Below, piece after piece: positions 1-9,708 of a DNA stretch of 64,000 nucleotides; within the stretch, counting starts at the first letter, position 1, and every line of letters begins with the position of its first letter. Source of the stretch: Verpa conica. Taxonomy: Eukaryota; Ascomycota; Pezizomycetes; Pezizales; Morchellaceae. Where the stretch lies: assembly GCA_033030425.1 (NCBI GenBank), contig JAUFSD010000003.1:2046001-2110000 (forward strand), read 5' to 3'. The position numbers and the translations under genes are program-made. The notes under the pieces are model-generated. The model searched no databases and was not told where the DNA came from. It saw only the letters and a program-made list of their open reading frames with translations.

Positions 1-1525
1 AATGATACAAGATTATGGGGCCTTCATATTTCCTTCAGAAGGGTTTCTATTTGTACTCAGACCAACTGTATATACACAATCTAAAACGTCCAGCTGTCAC
101 CTTTTTCTGACACTGTTCGGGAAACGAGAACGTCTACTATTTGAAGATCCCCAACCGTGCACAACAGCCACCTCCCCAAAGCGGCATCGTTACCTTTACC
201 GCCCGCTCCCCCCCTCCTCCTGAGCATCATTAACACCATCTTGCATGAACGACAGCTCATCCATTGTTTCGTTTCCGATGAATCTACAAATGTGTCATCT
301 CGCCTTACGTTGAGGACTTTAATTTTCTATATATTTGATTCTACGAAAGCCAATACAAATGTAGTTTTTTTCTTTTCTTTTCTTTTTTCGCGGATGTTAG
401 TTGCTTGCATGTGAGTAGATTACCGGATTATCTATCAGCCTCTTCCCCCGTTACTGAAACATCACCAGTCCTGGGGTTGATTATTTGACCTTTTGGAGCG
501 ATATTAATACTTCCGTGGATGACAAGATTGACCATTTGGTTGGGGCTATTAAAAGGTCAGTGATACCTGGTCTGTATCCCAATGCTAGCGTGGCCGAGAG
601 TAAAGAGAAGGAGAACTTGCAGCACTCCGATCTCTAAGAATGTCAATGAGGGGCTCGGTTTTATGACTAGAAGATCACGAGGGAGCATGTGGCTAAGATT
701 GCCTGAGTAGTCAGAAACCTAGAGTTGGCTTTACCAAGTCTAATAGTAGAGTGTTGCTGAGTAAACTCTGTTCTAAAGTGCGAAAGCCCAGTTAGCAGGG
801 TTATCCGGGCTGAATTACCAGTGCTGGACTTATGCTATACAATAACTCAGAGGATATTGACACCATTGGTAATACGGAGGTAAAGAAACCTGCTATTGGG
901 TATGCTTTCCACGAAATGACTTTGTATATCCTATTTCGGCCGTGGTATCAGCTAGATTGAGATATAAGGTAGTAGGGCCTTCAGGGTTACAGTCGGGAGC
1001 TTTAGAGATTACTAGGGTTTGTATCACTTGAAAAGCAAGATTAAAGGCCATTTAATAGTATACAGCATCAGTGATCGCAGGAGAAGACTTACTGGCGATT
1101 ATCGAAGACTTGTTGGTGATTGGCACTGTTTGGGGCTGTGCCCGAACAATCGCCAAGATCAAGTAAACGGGGTCTGTTTGAATTCCTCGCGTACTATACA
1201 TAAACCACACTCAGCCTTGTCGCGACAACCATGTAACTAAAACACGCCTCCTAAGGTCTCTGGACAATTTTGGATGTTCCCACACACAAACAAATTACCG
1301 GGATTAGGCACCAGGTAGCTGAGGAAAGGGGCTGCCAGCTATCAAAAAAAAAGAAAGTAAGAAAAGGGCACTCCGATAGAAGTACAATTTCCTCGCCATT
1401 CTCCTACCCGCGCAGGCCAAGATATTAGGGCAAGTCCCGCTTTCTCTTCTCTAGATTATATTCTTCAAGCTGCGGTACGCATAGTTTTTTTTCCCCTCTT
1501 CCCCTTCCCGTCGGGAGCTGCACGG
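1..1525. other. Gene-poor left end
   Basis: I see no convincing gene here. A stretch of about 55 open codons around 470-640 on the + strand is followed by frames broken by many stops up to about 1000, which looks like decayed coding or transposon DNA. I could not assign it to a family. The last 100 bases before 1526 are pyrimidine-rich and would serve as the 5' flank of the next gene. Confidence 0.4.
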
Positions 1526-2087
1526 ATGCTCAACTTCACGAAGGGTCGTTGCAATGTTGCTGTCTCTGGCGCACGATGCTCCTGCAATACCGGACGATGC
1601 GCCTTCGACCCCAACGGTGCTGGTGATGTCGAAGCTCTCAAGTGCCACAGCTGTTCGCATCGCATGTGGGACCATAATGATTCCGTAGGTAACTTCGATG
1701 TCGAAAGTGGGATTGGAAGCCCGCCCCCTTATGATGAAGGTACTTCGGAGTCGTAACTATCGCATATAAACAGAAATATCACATTAATACTACCTAGGTC
1801 CAAGAGGCGATACACAGCAGTTCCCAGACACCCTGGCCTTCCCTAGAGAGCCAGTCCGATCACACTATCCCAATCATAGGAACGAGCCCATAAGGGCGGA
1901 ACCACCATTAGTAATCAATTACAACTTCCCACGCGACGATATAAATCTACCGCAGTACGATGCGGTACATCAACAAATGTCAAGACCTAAACCCCGAACT
2001 TGTACTGCAAACCTCATCATTGGCGTTATACTTGGGTTTGTCATCGTAGGAACACCTATTATAGCATATCGTGTTGTGACATCATGA
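1526..2087 (+). CDS. Small Cys-rich protein with C-terminal membrane anchor
   Basis: Two exons, 1526-1739 and 1798-2087, are joined by a 58-nt intron (donor GTACTT, acceptor CTACCTAG). The frame closes to give a protein of 166 residues. The N-terminal 50 residues hold six cysteines spaced C-x8-C-x-C-x4-C and later C-x2-C, followed by RMWDH, which suggests a small zinc-binding fold. The middle is Pro/Arg/Asp-rich and has no predicted structure. Residues from about 142 to the end form one hydrophobic helix (starts NLIIGVILGFV) that stops only a few residues before the terminus, the layout of a tail-anchored protein facing the cytosol. There is no signal peptide. I do not recognise the family, and the function is unknown. 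The first exon alone would read through the intron to a stop at 1756, so a short intron-retained form is possible. The join is supported by frame, branch-like sequence and the emergence of the anchor helix, not by transcripts. Confidence 0.6.
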
Positions 2088-2466
2088 TATGGACTGGATA
2101 TTGATCAAGGCGATCCTGTAGATAATAATAAATAAATCAGTGAGACCTCCCACAGGTGATTTTAATGTTTGTGTGGGTTCCCCTCATATAATAGTGGGGG
2201 GACTCACAATCAACTACGGATTATTTATGTTATGCTAATTCAATTCTTGAGACTCATAGAAAACAATACCTATAAAATATTCGATTCCAATGTATAGTTT
2301 TCATTACCCATAATAGCACATTTAATACAACTTTCTTGGTAAAGGAATTATTGAGAGATTCTTTCTCAATCCCGAGCTTTCCCCTAGAGACATCTGCCTC
2401 TCCCATTTATACCCACCACGAAATATTCATTCTTTTGTTTTATCCTCGAGAACCTCTATTCATTTG
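2088..2466. other. Intergenic, nothing recognised
   Basis: AT-rich spacer between two convergent genes. It contains a short inverted pair (a CCTCCCACAGG-like stem near 2145-2205) but no open frame or RNA gene that I can support. Confidence 0.4.
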
Positions 2467-3153
2467 TCAGTTCTTCAATAATTTCTTATAACTCTGATTC
2501 AATGTGTATTCATATAGAGCTCTACTCCCGATCCTAAAGCTATTCCTACTATCCAATGTGCGCCTCTTGAGTCTTCTTACTGTGACCTTCACCTGATCTC
2601 GGAAGCTTTGAAGTGAAAAAACTGTTCTCTGAGCCATTATTCTGGCCTTTTCCTCTGCGTGTACTTTCGAGTTTTCCTCCCTCCAGGTCCTAACCAGCCC
2701 ATTCAAGTGTTGAGATATTATATGAGTAGGAAGTCGGTAATCAAACTTCCAATCTTCAGGACACTGCCAGCACTTGTTGGGCCATTCACCAACACATTTG
2801 GGACATAGGCAATCAAAATTCCATAAAGCACGTACTCGTGCTCTCCTCATCACTACACTGTCTTCCAATAGCACCTTGTCTTCGTAGCATCTTGTGAGCT
2901 CCTCACCAGCTTCAATGTCCCTAATAGCATAGAATCTGCACTCGCTGAGTCCTGAGCAGGTATCCGTGCCTTCGAGAGCGAACATATTTGGTATACAGCT
3001 ATGGTTGACTTTATATATAACATATAAGTTGACGTTAGCCTCTGGGCAGATACGGAAGATGGGCTGGCCACGGTGTATATTCTGCCGTGCAAAAAGGCCA
3101 TTGCCGGCTACTGTATGTGTATCCTTTACCACCCAACACTCGTTCCAGTTCAT
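2467..3153 (-). CDS. Short SET-domain protein, copy 1
   Basis: A single-exon frame of 228 residues, starting at the ATG at 3153. A longer frame exists only with a GTG start, and the start chosen here aligns with that of the paralogue at 19364. SET-domain landmarks are visible in order: GNGLFARQNI near residue 18, the catalytic-region motif NHSCIPN near 51, RFYAIRDIEAGEELTRCY near 73, and a CLCPKC post-SET-type cysteine cluster near 115. SET proteins of the SMYD/SET5 type transfer methyl groups from S-adenosylmethionine to lysines of histones or other proteins. Here only about 20 residues separate the first motif from NHSC, against several tens in most relatives, so the SET-I insert is essentially absent. 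A basic C-terminal tail (many Arg/Lys) follows. It may be a lineage-specific lysine methyltransferase or an inactive derivative. The two copies lie in opposite orientation about 16 kb apart. Confidence 0.7.
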   Translation of the reverse strand: MNWNECWVVKDTHTVAGNGLFARQNIHRGQPIFRICPEANVNLYVIYKVNHSCIPNMFALEGTDTCSGLSECRFYAIRDIEAGEELTRCYEDKVLLEDSVVMRRARVRALWNFDCLCPKCVGEWPNKCWQCPEDWKFDYRLPTHIISQHLNGLVRTWREENSKVHAEEKARIMAQRTVFSLQSFRDQVKVTVRRLKRRTLDSRNSFRIGSRALYEYTLNQSYKKLLKN

Positions 3154-4237
3154 CTCTAGTATGCTGTTTATTGATTGTTTGGGTTCTTCAGCACCCACAT
3201 ATTATCAGTAACTTTCTTTGCAGGGATGTTTACGAAATGATGGAATTAGAAAGAGCCTCTCGTGAAGTTGAATCTGACCTCTCAGCTGTAATTTGGTATG
3301 ATAAACCTGGCTGATACTCCTTTGGTGACGTGGGCTGATGGAGTTACTTGGAGAAGAACGATTTAAAAATAGTTGAGTACACAGAAGAGAACAGTAGACT
3401 ACAGACCTTGATAAATTTGAAAAGAAACGGCTATGTGTGGGTGGATATCTAACTTTTGGATCAGGTTAGGTGGCTAGAAAGGTACGAAGTGAAAGCGATA
3501 CGGGCCTCAGTCGCGTTTATAGCACTTTGTAGTCAACTTGAACCTCGGCTGCACAACATCCCATAATTCCTTCTTACCTGCCCTATTACCCACTTTCACT
3601 TCATTAAGTCAAGTGCTATCGATACCTCAAGCCATAAATTCTAGCTATATTCATAAATGATACTCCATTGAAACACCAATAACAATGAATCCTTTACAAT
3701 ACCAGAATCTATAATCTTTCCACCCGGAGTGTCGAGTGATACTTCATGATGAGAACTTAATTCTATTTTCTACTTAGAATCAGTACCTACAGCGCTCTAT
3801 TTTTATATAAGTTATAATACCTAATTTGTTTGGGAATATATTAGAATAATATACTGGAATATATTGACTTTATGCTTTTACCTCCCTTCTGAGTTAGTGG
3901 CAAAGAGCCACTATAACTAGAGATTATAGATATAGTAGAAACGCACACGTATCCTTCATTCAGTGACAACTATACTAGTGCTCTTTTATTATAGAAATTA
4001 ACACCACTTTATCTCATTTCAGGCTCAATAGTATTAAATCCCAGAATCAAATACAAATAGCCAGATCTGAACCATTAATGAATTAAACAAAAAAAAAAAA
4101 AAAAAGCCAGATCTGAACCTTACTAAAGGTGCTAAAAGTAAAACCGCCCCTTACATAGAAAAAAATTCAAAAAGCGCGTATAAAATAAATTGTTGTCCCT
4201 CCATACTCACTTTCGATACCACAACCACAAAAAAATA
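3154..4237. other. Intergenic with poly(A) micro-insertion
   Basis: No gene recognised. The only clear structure is the short duplicated sequence around a poly(A) run at 4060-4119, listed separately. Confidence 0.4.
4060..4119 (+). mobile_element. Minimal poly(A) retroposon with target-site duplication
   Basis: The 14-mer GCCAGATCTGAACC occurs at 4060-4073 and again at 4106-4119, and both copies are preceded by A. Between them lie 32 bases: a short AT-rich piece followed by about 17 A residues that run directly into the second copy. This is the signature of target-primed reverse transcription: a poly(A) tail at the 3' end flanked by a perfect target-site duplication. The insert is so 5'-truncated that its source cannot be named. 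Confidence 0.75.
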
Positions 4238-5452
4238 TCATTTACCAGACTTTACTATAATACGTTCCCTAGTAGTTCCTTGAGGTAAGACCCACCTATC
4301 ATAAAAAAGCCCAGGTTTCATAGCTCTAGAGTCATAGTCTTGCTCATCCTGCATCTCAGTAAGAGTCCCCATCGGCTGAACTCTTGAATCCATAGGGCCA
4401 TTCCCTATACACAGGAGGCTTCCTGGACAGTGACTATTCTGTCTTAGATCCACCCCGGCAATCTGTGATCCATGATGACTTTCTTGGGGTTGAGAAAATA
4501 CCCAGATAGTGCTACTACCCTGACTTGAATCCACCTCGGAAATCTGTGGTCCATCATGACTTTCTTGGGGTTGAATAATTATCCAGGTACCGCTACTATC
4601 CTGGCTTGGACCCACCCCGGAAATCTGTGATCCATGATGACTTTCTTGGGGTTGAATAACCCCCCAGTTGGGCTTACTATGATGGCTTAGAGTCAACCGC
4701 AACAGTGCCTTGCCTTCTAGGTGGTCAGAATGATGGCTTGAAACCTTAATTCTCCCTGGGTGGACAGTATGGCTACTTGGGGTACTGCCCTCTGTGTGGT
4801 CGCTATAACGTCTTGAAACCCTACTTCCCCCTGGGCGGACAGTATGGCTACTTGAAATACTGCCTTCTGTGCGATCACTATGACGGCTTGAAACCCTACT
4901 CCCCCCTGGGCGGACATTATGACTTGAAATACTGTCCTCTGGGCGGATAGTATGATTACTTGATATCCTACTGCCCTCTGGGCGGTCAGTATGACGGCTT
5001 GAAACCCTACTAACCTCCAGGCGGGTAGAATGATGACTTGAAATCCTACTGCCCTCTGGGCGGACAGTATGACTACTTGAAGCCTTACTGCCCTCTGGGC
5101 GGTTAGTATGACGGCTTGAAATCCTAATACCCTCTGGGCGAGTAGAATGATGGCTTGAAGCCCTACTGCCCTCTGGGCGGACAGTATGACTACTTGAAAC
5201 CTTACTGCCCTCTATACGGCTCGAGTGGTGGCTTGGGGCTATACTACCCCCTGGGCGAGTTGGACACTTGATTTCGGCCACCCTCGACGATGCCCTACTC
5301 CCATTCGTAGAATGAATTGTACCCGCTTCTGGATGTCGCCTACTTCCAGAAGCAGAGACCGAACCCCGGGATTTGACAGAACCCTCGCGTATTGAACCCG
5401 CAACTGACTTATTTTGCTGGTCTTTGACCCATTTCTTAGTGCGTTCTGACAT
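4238..5452 (-). CDS. Ser/His/Arg-rich tandem-repeat protein
   Basis: A single open frame of 404 residues from an ATG at 5452. The N-terminal 65 residues are basic and serine-rich. Residues 66-248 are a tandem array of a roughly 13-residue unit, consensus R-P-E-G-S-R-x-S-S-x-H-S/T-x, in about 14 diverged copies. Residues 263-343 hold three copies of a second, 27-residue unit starting with W and containing IQPQESHHGSQI. The last 60 residues are not repetitive and end in a basic stretch. I see no signal peptide, membrane helix or known domain. The composition suggests an intrinsically disordered protein, perhaps heavily phosphorylated on serine. Arrays of this kind change copy number easily, so alleles should differ in length. 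The open frame through two independent repeat arrays argues that it is translated. Function unknown. Confidence 0.6.
   Translation of the reverse strand: MSERTKKWVKDQQNKSVAGSIREGSVKSRGSVSASGSRRHPEAGTIHSTNGSRASSRVAEIKCPTRPGGSIAPSHHSSRIEGSKVSSSHTVRPEGSRASSHHSTRPEGIRISSRHTNRPEGSKASSSHTVRPEGSRISSHHSTRLEVSRVSSRHTDRPEGSRISSNHTIRPEDSISSHNVRPGGSRVSSRHSDRTEGSISSSHTVRPGGSRVSRRYSDHTEGSTPSSHTVHPGRIKVSSHHSDHLEGKALLRLTLSHHSKPNWGVIQPQESHHGSQISGVGPSQDSSGTWIIIQPQESHDGPQISEVDSSQGSSTIWVFSQPQESHHGSQIAGVDLRQNSHCPGSLLCIGNGPMDSRVQPMGTLTEMQDEQDYDSRAMKPGLFYDRWVLPQGTTRERIIVKSGK
4424..4666 (-). repeat. 81-bp coding tandem repeat, 3 copies
   Basis: Encodes residues 263-343 of the repeat protein. Each unit contains a TTCTTGGGGTTG-like segment on the + strand (4480s, 4560s and 4640s) and keeps the frame. 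Confidence 0.8.
4709..5257 (-). repeat. 39-bp coding tandem repeat array, about 14 copies
   Basis: Encodes the 13-residue units of the repeat protein (residues 66-248). On the + strand the recurring core is CCCTCTGGGCGG followed by a TATGA-type segment. Some units are 36 bp (12 residues), showing in-frame indels. Confidence 0.85.
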
Positions 5453-6402
5453 GGTAGTTTTGTTTTGGTGGTTTTGAAGTGGTTTTGAAGAGCTGAAGCG
5501 GTCCCGGTTTTGATCTTGGTTGTGGTTTTGATGTTGATAAAGTTATTGGTAGAGGAGGCAGAACAGAAACTGTGGATAAGGAAGCTAAAAGTTGTAGTCG
5601 AGAGTCCTACTTATAAGCTTCTTTGACCTTAAGATTATAGAATTATTTCAACATCTACTACCAAAATGAGAATACAATAGACATTAGATACTCCTTAGTA
5701 TCTAGTGCCTGCTCAGAGCCAATTGAGATGTAACAAATACTAGAATATAGTTACTATAGATGTCATTAAATTTGATTTCTTGAAGAGTCCCCCCAGGGGA
5801 TCTCTCGGGTTCATTATAAATCTCTGCCCCCCTTCCCCCCAGTATCATATGATACGTTTAAGACAATCAATACCATCTAACCACAAGCCTCATCAGAGGT
5901 CTTGCTATGTGATGAATAAAAAAAGCACGCTCCCCACCCCTCTTCTTCCTTTCTCACACTCCTCTCCCCCACCGTCTATCAGTCCCGCCATCACCACTTA
6001 ACCAACTAGAACAAAAAGTCATCCACACCCAACTGCTAAAGGGTAATATAAAAGTAATAACAAGAAACAGAAATTATAAACGCCGCTAGATCGCCCATTA
6101 AGGGCAAAAGTCCAGAATAGAAGAAAGAAAAAAACCGCTCCCTATATATTCATACACCAGTGAAAATGAGACCCCAACACACGAGCGCAGATGCAAAAAA
6201 GACGCAATCACACCACAAACAGCGAGTCGAACCAATCAGTCAAACTCTGGCCACCTATCATACGAGAGTAGAGCCGGTCCGGCCCACTTTTCGCCATACG
6301 GGTTTGTCCTCTCGCCACGGAAGAAGCCATCGTGCGCTTTCTGTATTACGTCAAACCAAGAGTTTGGTTGAGGGTGTTTAAGCCACTATTCATCAAGTTA
6401 GC
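5453..6402. other. Intergenic, nothing recognised
   Basis: This is the 5' flank of the repeat protein plus the 3' flank of the glycosyltransferase. C-rich and A-rich stretches occur (5780-6160), but no gene that I can support. Confidence 0.4.
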
Positions 6403-8112
6403 TCAACTCTTTATAATCCCTTTGGGGGGGACTAAACAAACCTGATTGTGGATATGGTAACTCCAAGCACCTCTAAAGAAATTCTCCAATGTACGGTTAT
6501 TAGGTGGGTATTTATCGTCCTTCAATAAATAAGGTTTTCCTTCATATGTCCCGTCTGAGCCTTTCTCCTTTGCCGACTTTGTGCTAGCTAAAGCAACCAC
6601 GTCTGGCTCGTCCGGAGAGGAGGATGGCGAACCATTGTTCTGTGGGACCTGGGCTCGTCGTTGTCGTAGAACCCATGAATCCTCCCTCTCCTTCAGCTCG
6701 GTCTTTTGCGCGTCTAATGATATCTGTGGTAACTTCTCCCCGTCATAACTCTCCCACTCATCCTTAATAGCATTCTTACCACCCAAAAACGCCACACCAT
6801 AGTCCTTGAAACATGGGATCGCGCAACGTCCTTCGCGGCCCCAGTTGAATTCACCCCAGATGGGATCAAAAAGGCCAGTCTCAAACATTACAAACTCCTC
6901 ATTCCGTCCATCCTTCCATGCCATCCGTCCAATGATCCTTGGGTGAAAGTTCAACCCCATTCGAATTCCACCACGAACCAGATACGAGGAAAGTGACGTG
7001 TTGGGAGCCAGTGACATAACCGCAGTGTTATAATCGCCCGGATGGGAGTGCACCGCCCAGCGCTCTGCGAACGAATGGTCCGGTGGCAATAGAAGTGGTC
7101 GTAGGTCTCGGAGAAGCATGATATCCATGTCAAAGTATGCCCCGCCATAAAGATGCAACACAATAAAGCGCACAGCGTCCGAGACAGCTACAGGCAAGAA
7201 GGTCATCTGACGTTCTGTGAGGACCAGCCACTCGCTACCGTCCTCCGAACGCACAACGCCGTCCGCAATGTAGACTTCGGTCTTGGTATTCTTCGGGTCG
7301 TCCGGGGATGCTCGTCGTACTGGTTTAGATCCTACATACGCCGGGTCCTCCTCAACTGCGCCCCGCGGGAGTGGGATTCTAGAGGGGAATTTCCAAGCCT
7401 TCAATACAATATCCCCACGTTCAACCAATGGCAAGAAACGCGCAAAACCTCTGTCCTTCATCATGTCATCTACAGCCTTTGGAAATCCATCTGATTCCAG
7501 CCACAGGTAGAGTCTACTACAAGGGATATTCTGGGTGTAGAGATACGACTTGATAAATAGCTCCACTCGCCACGTGGAAGGTCCTGTCCAGTATGTGTGA
7601 AACAACTGAATCGGGCCAGGGCATTCCCCAATGTTTTCCTTTGTCGGGAGGGAAGCCGCGTCAATAGCGGGGTAATTGAGTTCAGCCAACGAGGGTGGGT
7701 TAGGTGGGATAAAAAAGTAATCTTTCTCGGAGTAGGCCAGGTACTGGAGACAATCATGCACGTTCTTCATTTTCTCCAGCCCGTTCAAAGAACCTCTACA
7801 AGACTCCACGAGCCGTGTGAAATTCGCGTAGGTGTCAACGTGGGGTCTCGGACCCAGATACGCATCGTTGATCTTGGTAACCAATGTCTCTGGTCTTAAC
7901 CGCCAGTTGACACCGCCGGAGAGAGGGCCGCTGTCCTTTATAGTTTCCTCGACTAGTCTTGGGCGCTTCTTGGCAAACGGGTATATCGAGCCAGTTTGGT
8001 AGATGGATAGGACCTCAACAACAGCTACATAGGTCACCAAGGCGATTGCCAGATTTCGTAGGAGCAGTGTGAAGCGGTTGCATTTCGAGGAGCGGTCGAT
8101 GTTACGGTCCAT
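6403..8112 (-). CDS. DXD-type glycosyltransferase (Gly_transf_sug family), type II membrane protein
   Basis: An intronless frame of 569 residues from the ATG at 8112. Residues about 14-38 form one hydrophobic helix after a short basic cytosolic tail, the layout of a Golgi or ER type II membrane enzyme. The catalytic domain starts near residue 165 with IQLFHTYWTG. The family hallmark (S-D-A-x-R, then YGGAYFDMD) is at residues 311-330; D328 and D330 are the DXD pair that binds the metal and the nucleotide sugar. This matches the sugar-binding DXD glycosyltransferases related to Och1 and alpha-1,4-glycosyltransferases (Pfam Gly_transf_sug). The enzyme probably extends a glycan of secreted proteins or lipids; donor and acceptor cannot be told from sequence. 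A proline/serine-rich linker near residues 480-530 precedes a conserved-looking C-terminus (ENFFRGAWSYHIHNQ). Confidence in the fold is high; the substrate is unknown. Confidence 0.85.
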   Translation of the reverse strand: MDRNIDRSSKCNRFTLLLRNLAIALVTYVAVVEVLSIYQTGSIYPFAKKRPRLVEETIKDSGPLSGGVNWRLRPETLVTKINDAYLGPRPHVDTYANFTRLVESCRGSLNGLEKMKNVHDCLQYLAYSEKDYFFIPPNPPSLAELNYPAIDAASLPTKENIGECPGPIQLFHTYWTGPSTWRVELFIKSYLYTQNIPCSRLYLWLESDGFPKAVDDMMKDRGFARFLPLVERGDIVLKAWKFPSRIPLPRGAVEEDPAYVGSKPVRRASPDDPKNTKTEVYIADGVVRSEDGSEWLVLTERQMTFLPVAVSDAVRFIVLHLYGGAYFDMDIMLLRDLRPLLLPPDHSFAERWAVHSHPGDYNTAVMSLAPNTSLSSYLVRGGIRMGLNFHPRIIGRMAWKDGRNEEFVMFETGLFDPIWGEFNWGREGRCAIPCFKDYGVAFLGGKNAIKDEWESYDGEKLPQISLDAQKTELKEREDSWVLRQRRAQVPQNNGSPSSSPDEPDVVALASTKSAKEKGSDGTYEGKPYLLKDDKYPPNNRTLENFFRGAWSYHIHNQVCLVPPKGIIKS

Positions 8113-9708
8113 AATTGCCGAATCGCTTCACTGCTTCCCCGTGGGAGTGGGGGGTTAGAATAAGCAGGCGGGAGAGATGAGAAGGTGAAGCTGAGGGTTC
8201 TTGGAAGAAGCCAGATTGTTGAAAATTACCGACGATAGGCTTGTGATAAGATGGAAGTAGTCTAGGCTGAGAGGTTGCTGAAAAAGAGGCTCAGGGGGTG
8301 TTTTTTCTTCAAGAGCAGCGTCCAGAGAGAGCAAGCCAGCTGATAAGAAGTCGACTAAAAAAACAAGAAAACAGAAAGGTAAAGACCGGAAGGTAGAGAG
8401 ATTAGGGAAACGCCAGGAGTTTTCACAGCTGGTGGACGGTTGATGTGTTGGTTGTGGTGGTTGTAGGTGGCAGCGAAAGGGGGCGTCGTAATACAATGCA
8501 ATTCGAGAAAGCTCCAGGCGCAGTGGAAGAAACCCCAGGACCAGGCAGGGGCTTGATGCAGACCCTCGTGTGAATCCTGGATAAGATGCTATTGCTCGGG
8601 TTATTCTATAGATAACTATCCCTTTGACGGACCGCTCTCATGGATGGTAGATAAATATCTCTCGACACCTTCATGTAGGTACAATACTCACATCATCCCT
8701 CCTCTCCAAAGTGACAATAGGAAGCGGCTGAAATTTGCAAGACATTTTTAGCACCATCTCAGCCCCCTCTCCCCCTCACCCTCCCAACCCCCAACCCTTC
8801 CAAACAGTAGATAATTAACGCTGTGCGACACCTGCAATGAGCCAAGAATTTCAAACAAAACGGGAGCAAACAAGATCCCCCAGTCCGTACAGAGTCCCTC
8901 CTGCACTTGCCATAACCAAGTCACCCTAACACCAAACTGTGGGGCAGACAGGTTCACAACCTTGATTCTAGTTTGCCAAAGGTCTCTAGCAATAGATGGG
9001 GACCCCGCAGTTTATTCTCACGGCCAAGGGTTCCCCTCTCCTCTAAAAGGGCAGTGCAATCTCTATCGTGCCGCATACCGCCACGCAGCTATTATATAAC
9101 CCTAGGTATCTCAGATGAGGGTTCTTGCGTAACACTGATAAGAAGCGTCAGAAGAAAGAATTCCCTTCCCCTCCCCCGGATAGACGTGATTCTTCCGAAA
9201 CACAGTAGTTATTCAACCGAGTTTTAACGTTATTTATCGGTGGGTGAACCCTGTATGTACCGGATAGCCGAAGGCACACATAAACCCCTCGACATAACAT
9301 AATAAATCTACCTTTTCCCGTGTTTACTGCACTAGCCCATTTATCAACAGGTTCGAAAAATCCAGAATGCGCCCCCTGCATGTGATGTGACTGATCTGAC
9401 AGACTCGATTATAAAGAATACGAATACGCCTTGTTGATAAGCGGTTACGGCTACTCCCCGTAACACGGCGTTGTGTGCGATCTTCGCTCTATATACACCG
9501 CCACCGCCACCGCCACTTTCCATAAGCCACCGCACTCTAGCCCTACTCATATAGCATCACTCGTCAATCGCACCAGAATCTTGGCGGAAACGTGCCTCTT
9601 GAGCCTCACTGCACACAAAAGCTTAATTCCTACAACTCCACTCCTATACTCTACGCCGTATCATTAAAGCCACAATAAGCCCCTCTTCCTATCCACCCAG
9701 CTGTTCAG
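8113..9708. other. Intergenic between divergent genes
   Basis: Separates the glycosyltransferase (-) from the ALKBH1 homologue (+), so it should carry both promoters. I see C-rich tracts (8759-8800) and a short CCGCCA triplet run at 9498-9516, but no recognised gene. Confidence 0.4.

Noticed and set aside
7153..7494. Plus-strand 113-codon frame inside the glycosyltransferase
   Set aside because: Antisense shadow of a strongly supported coding region.
8155..8496. 113-codon minus-strand frame upstream of the glycosyltransferase
   Set aside because: Low-complexity leader sequence, no domain, and it lies in the expected 5' UTR.
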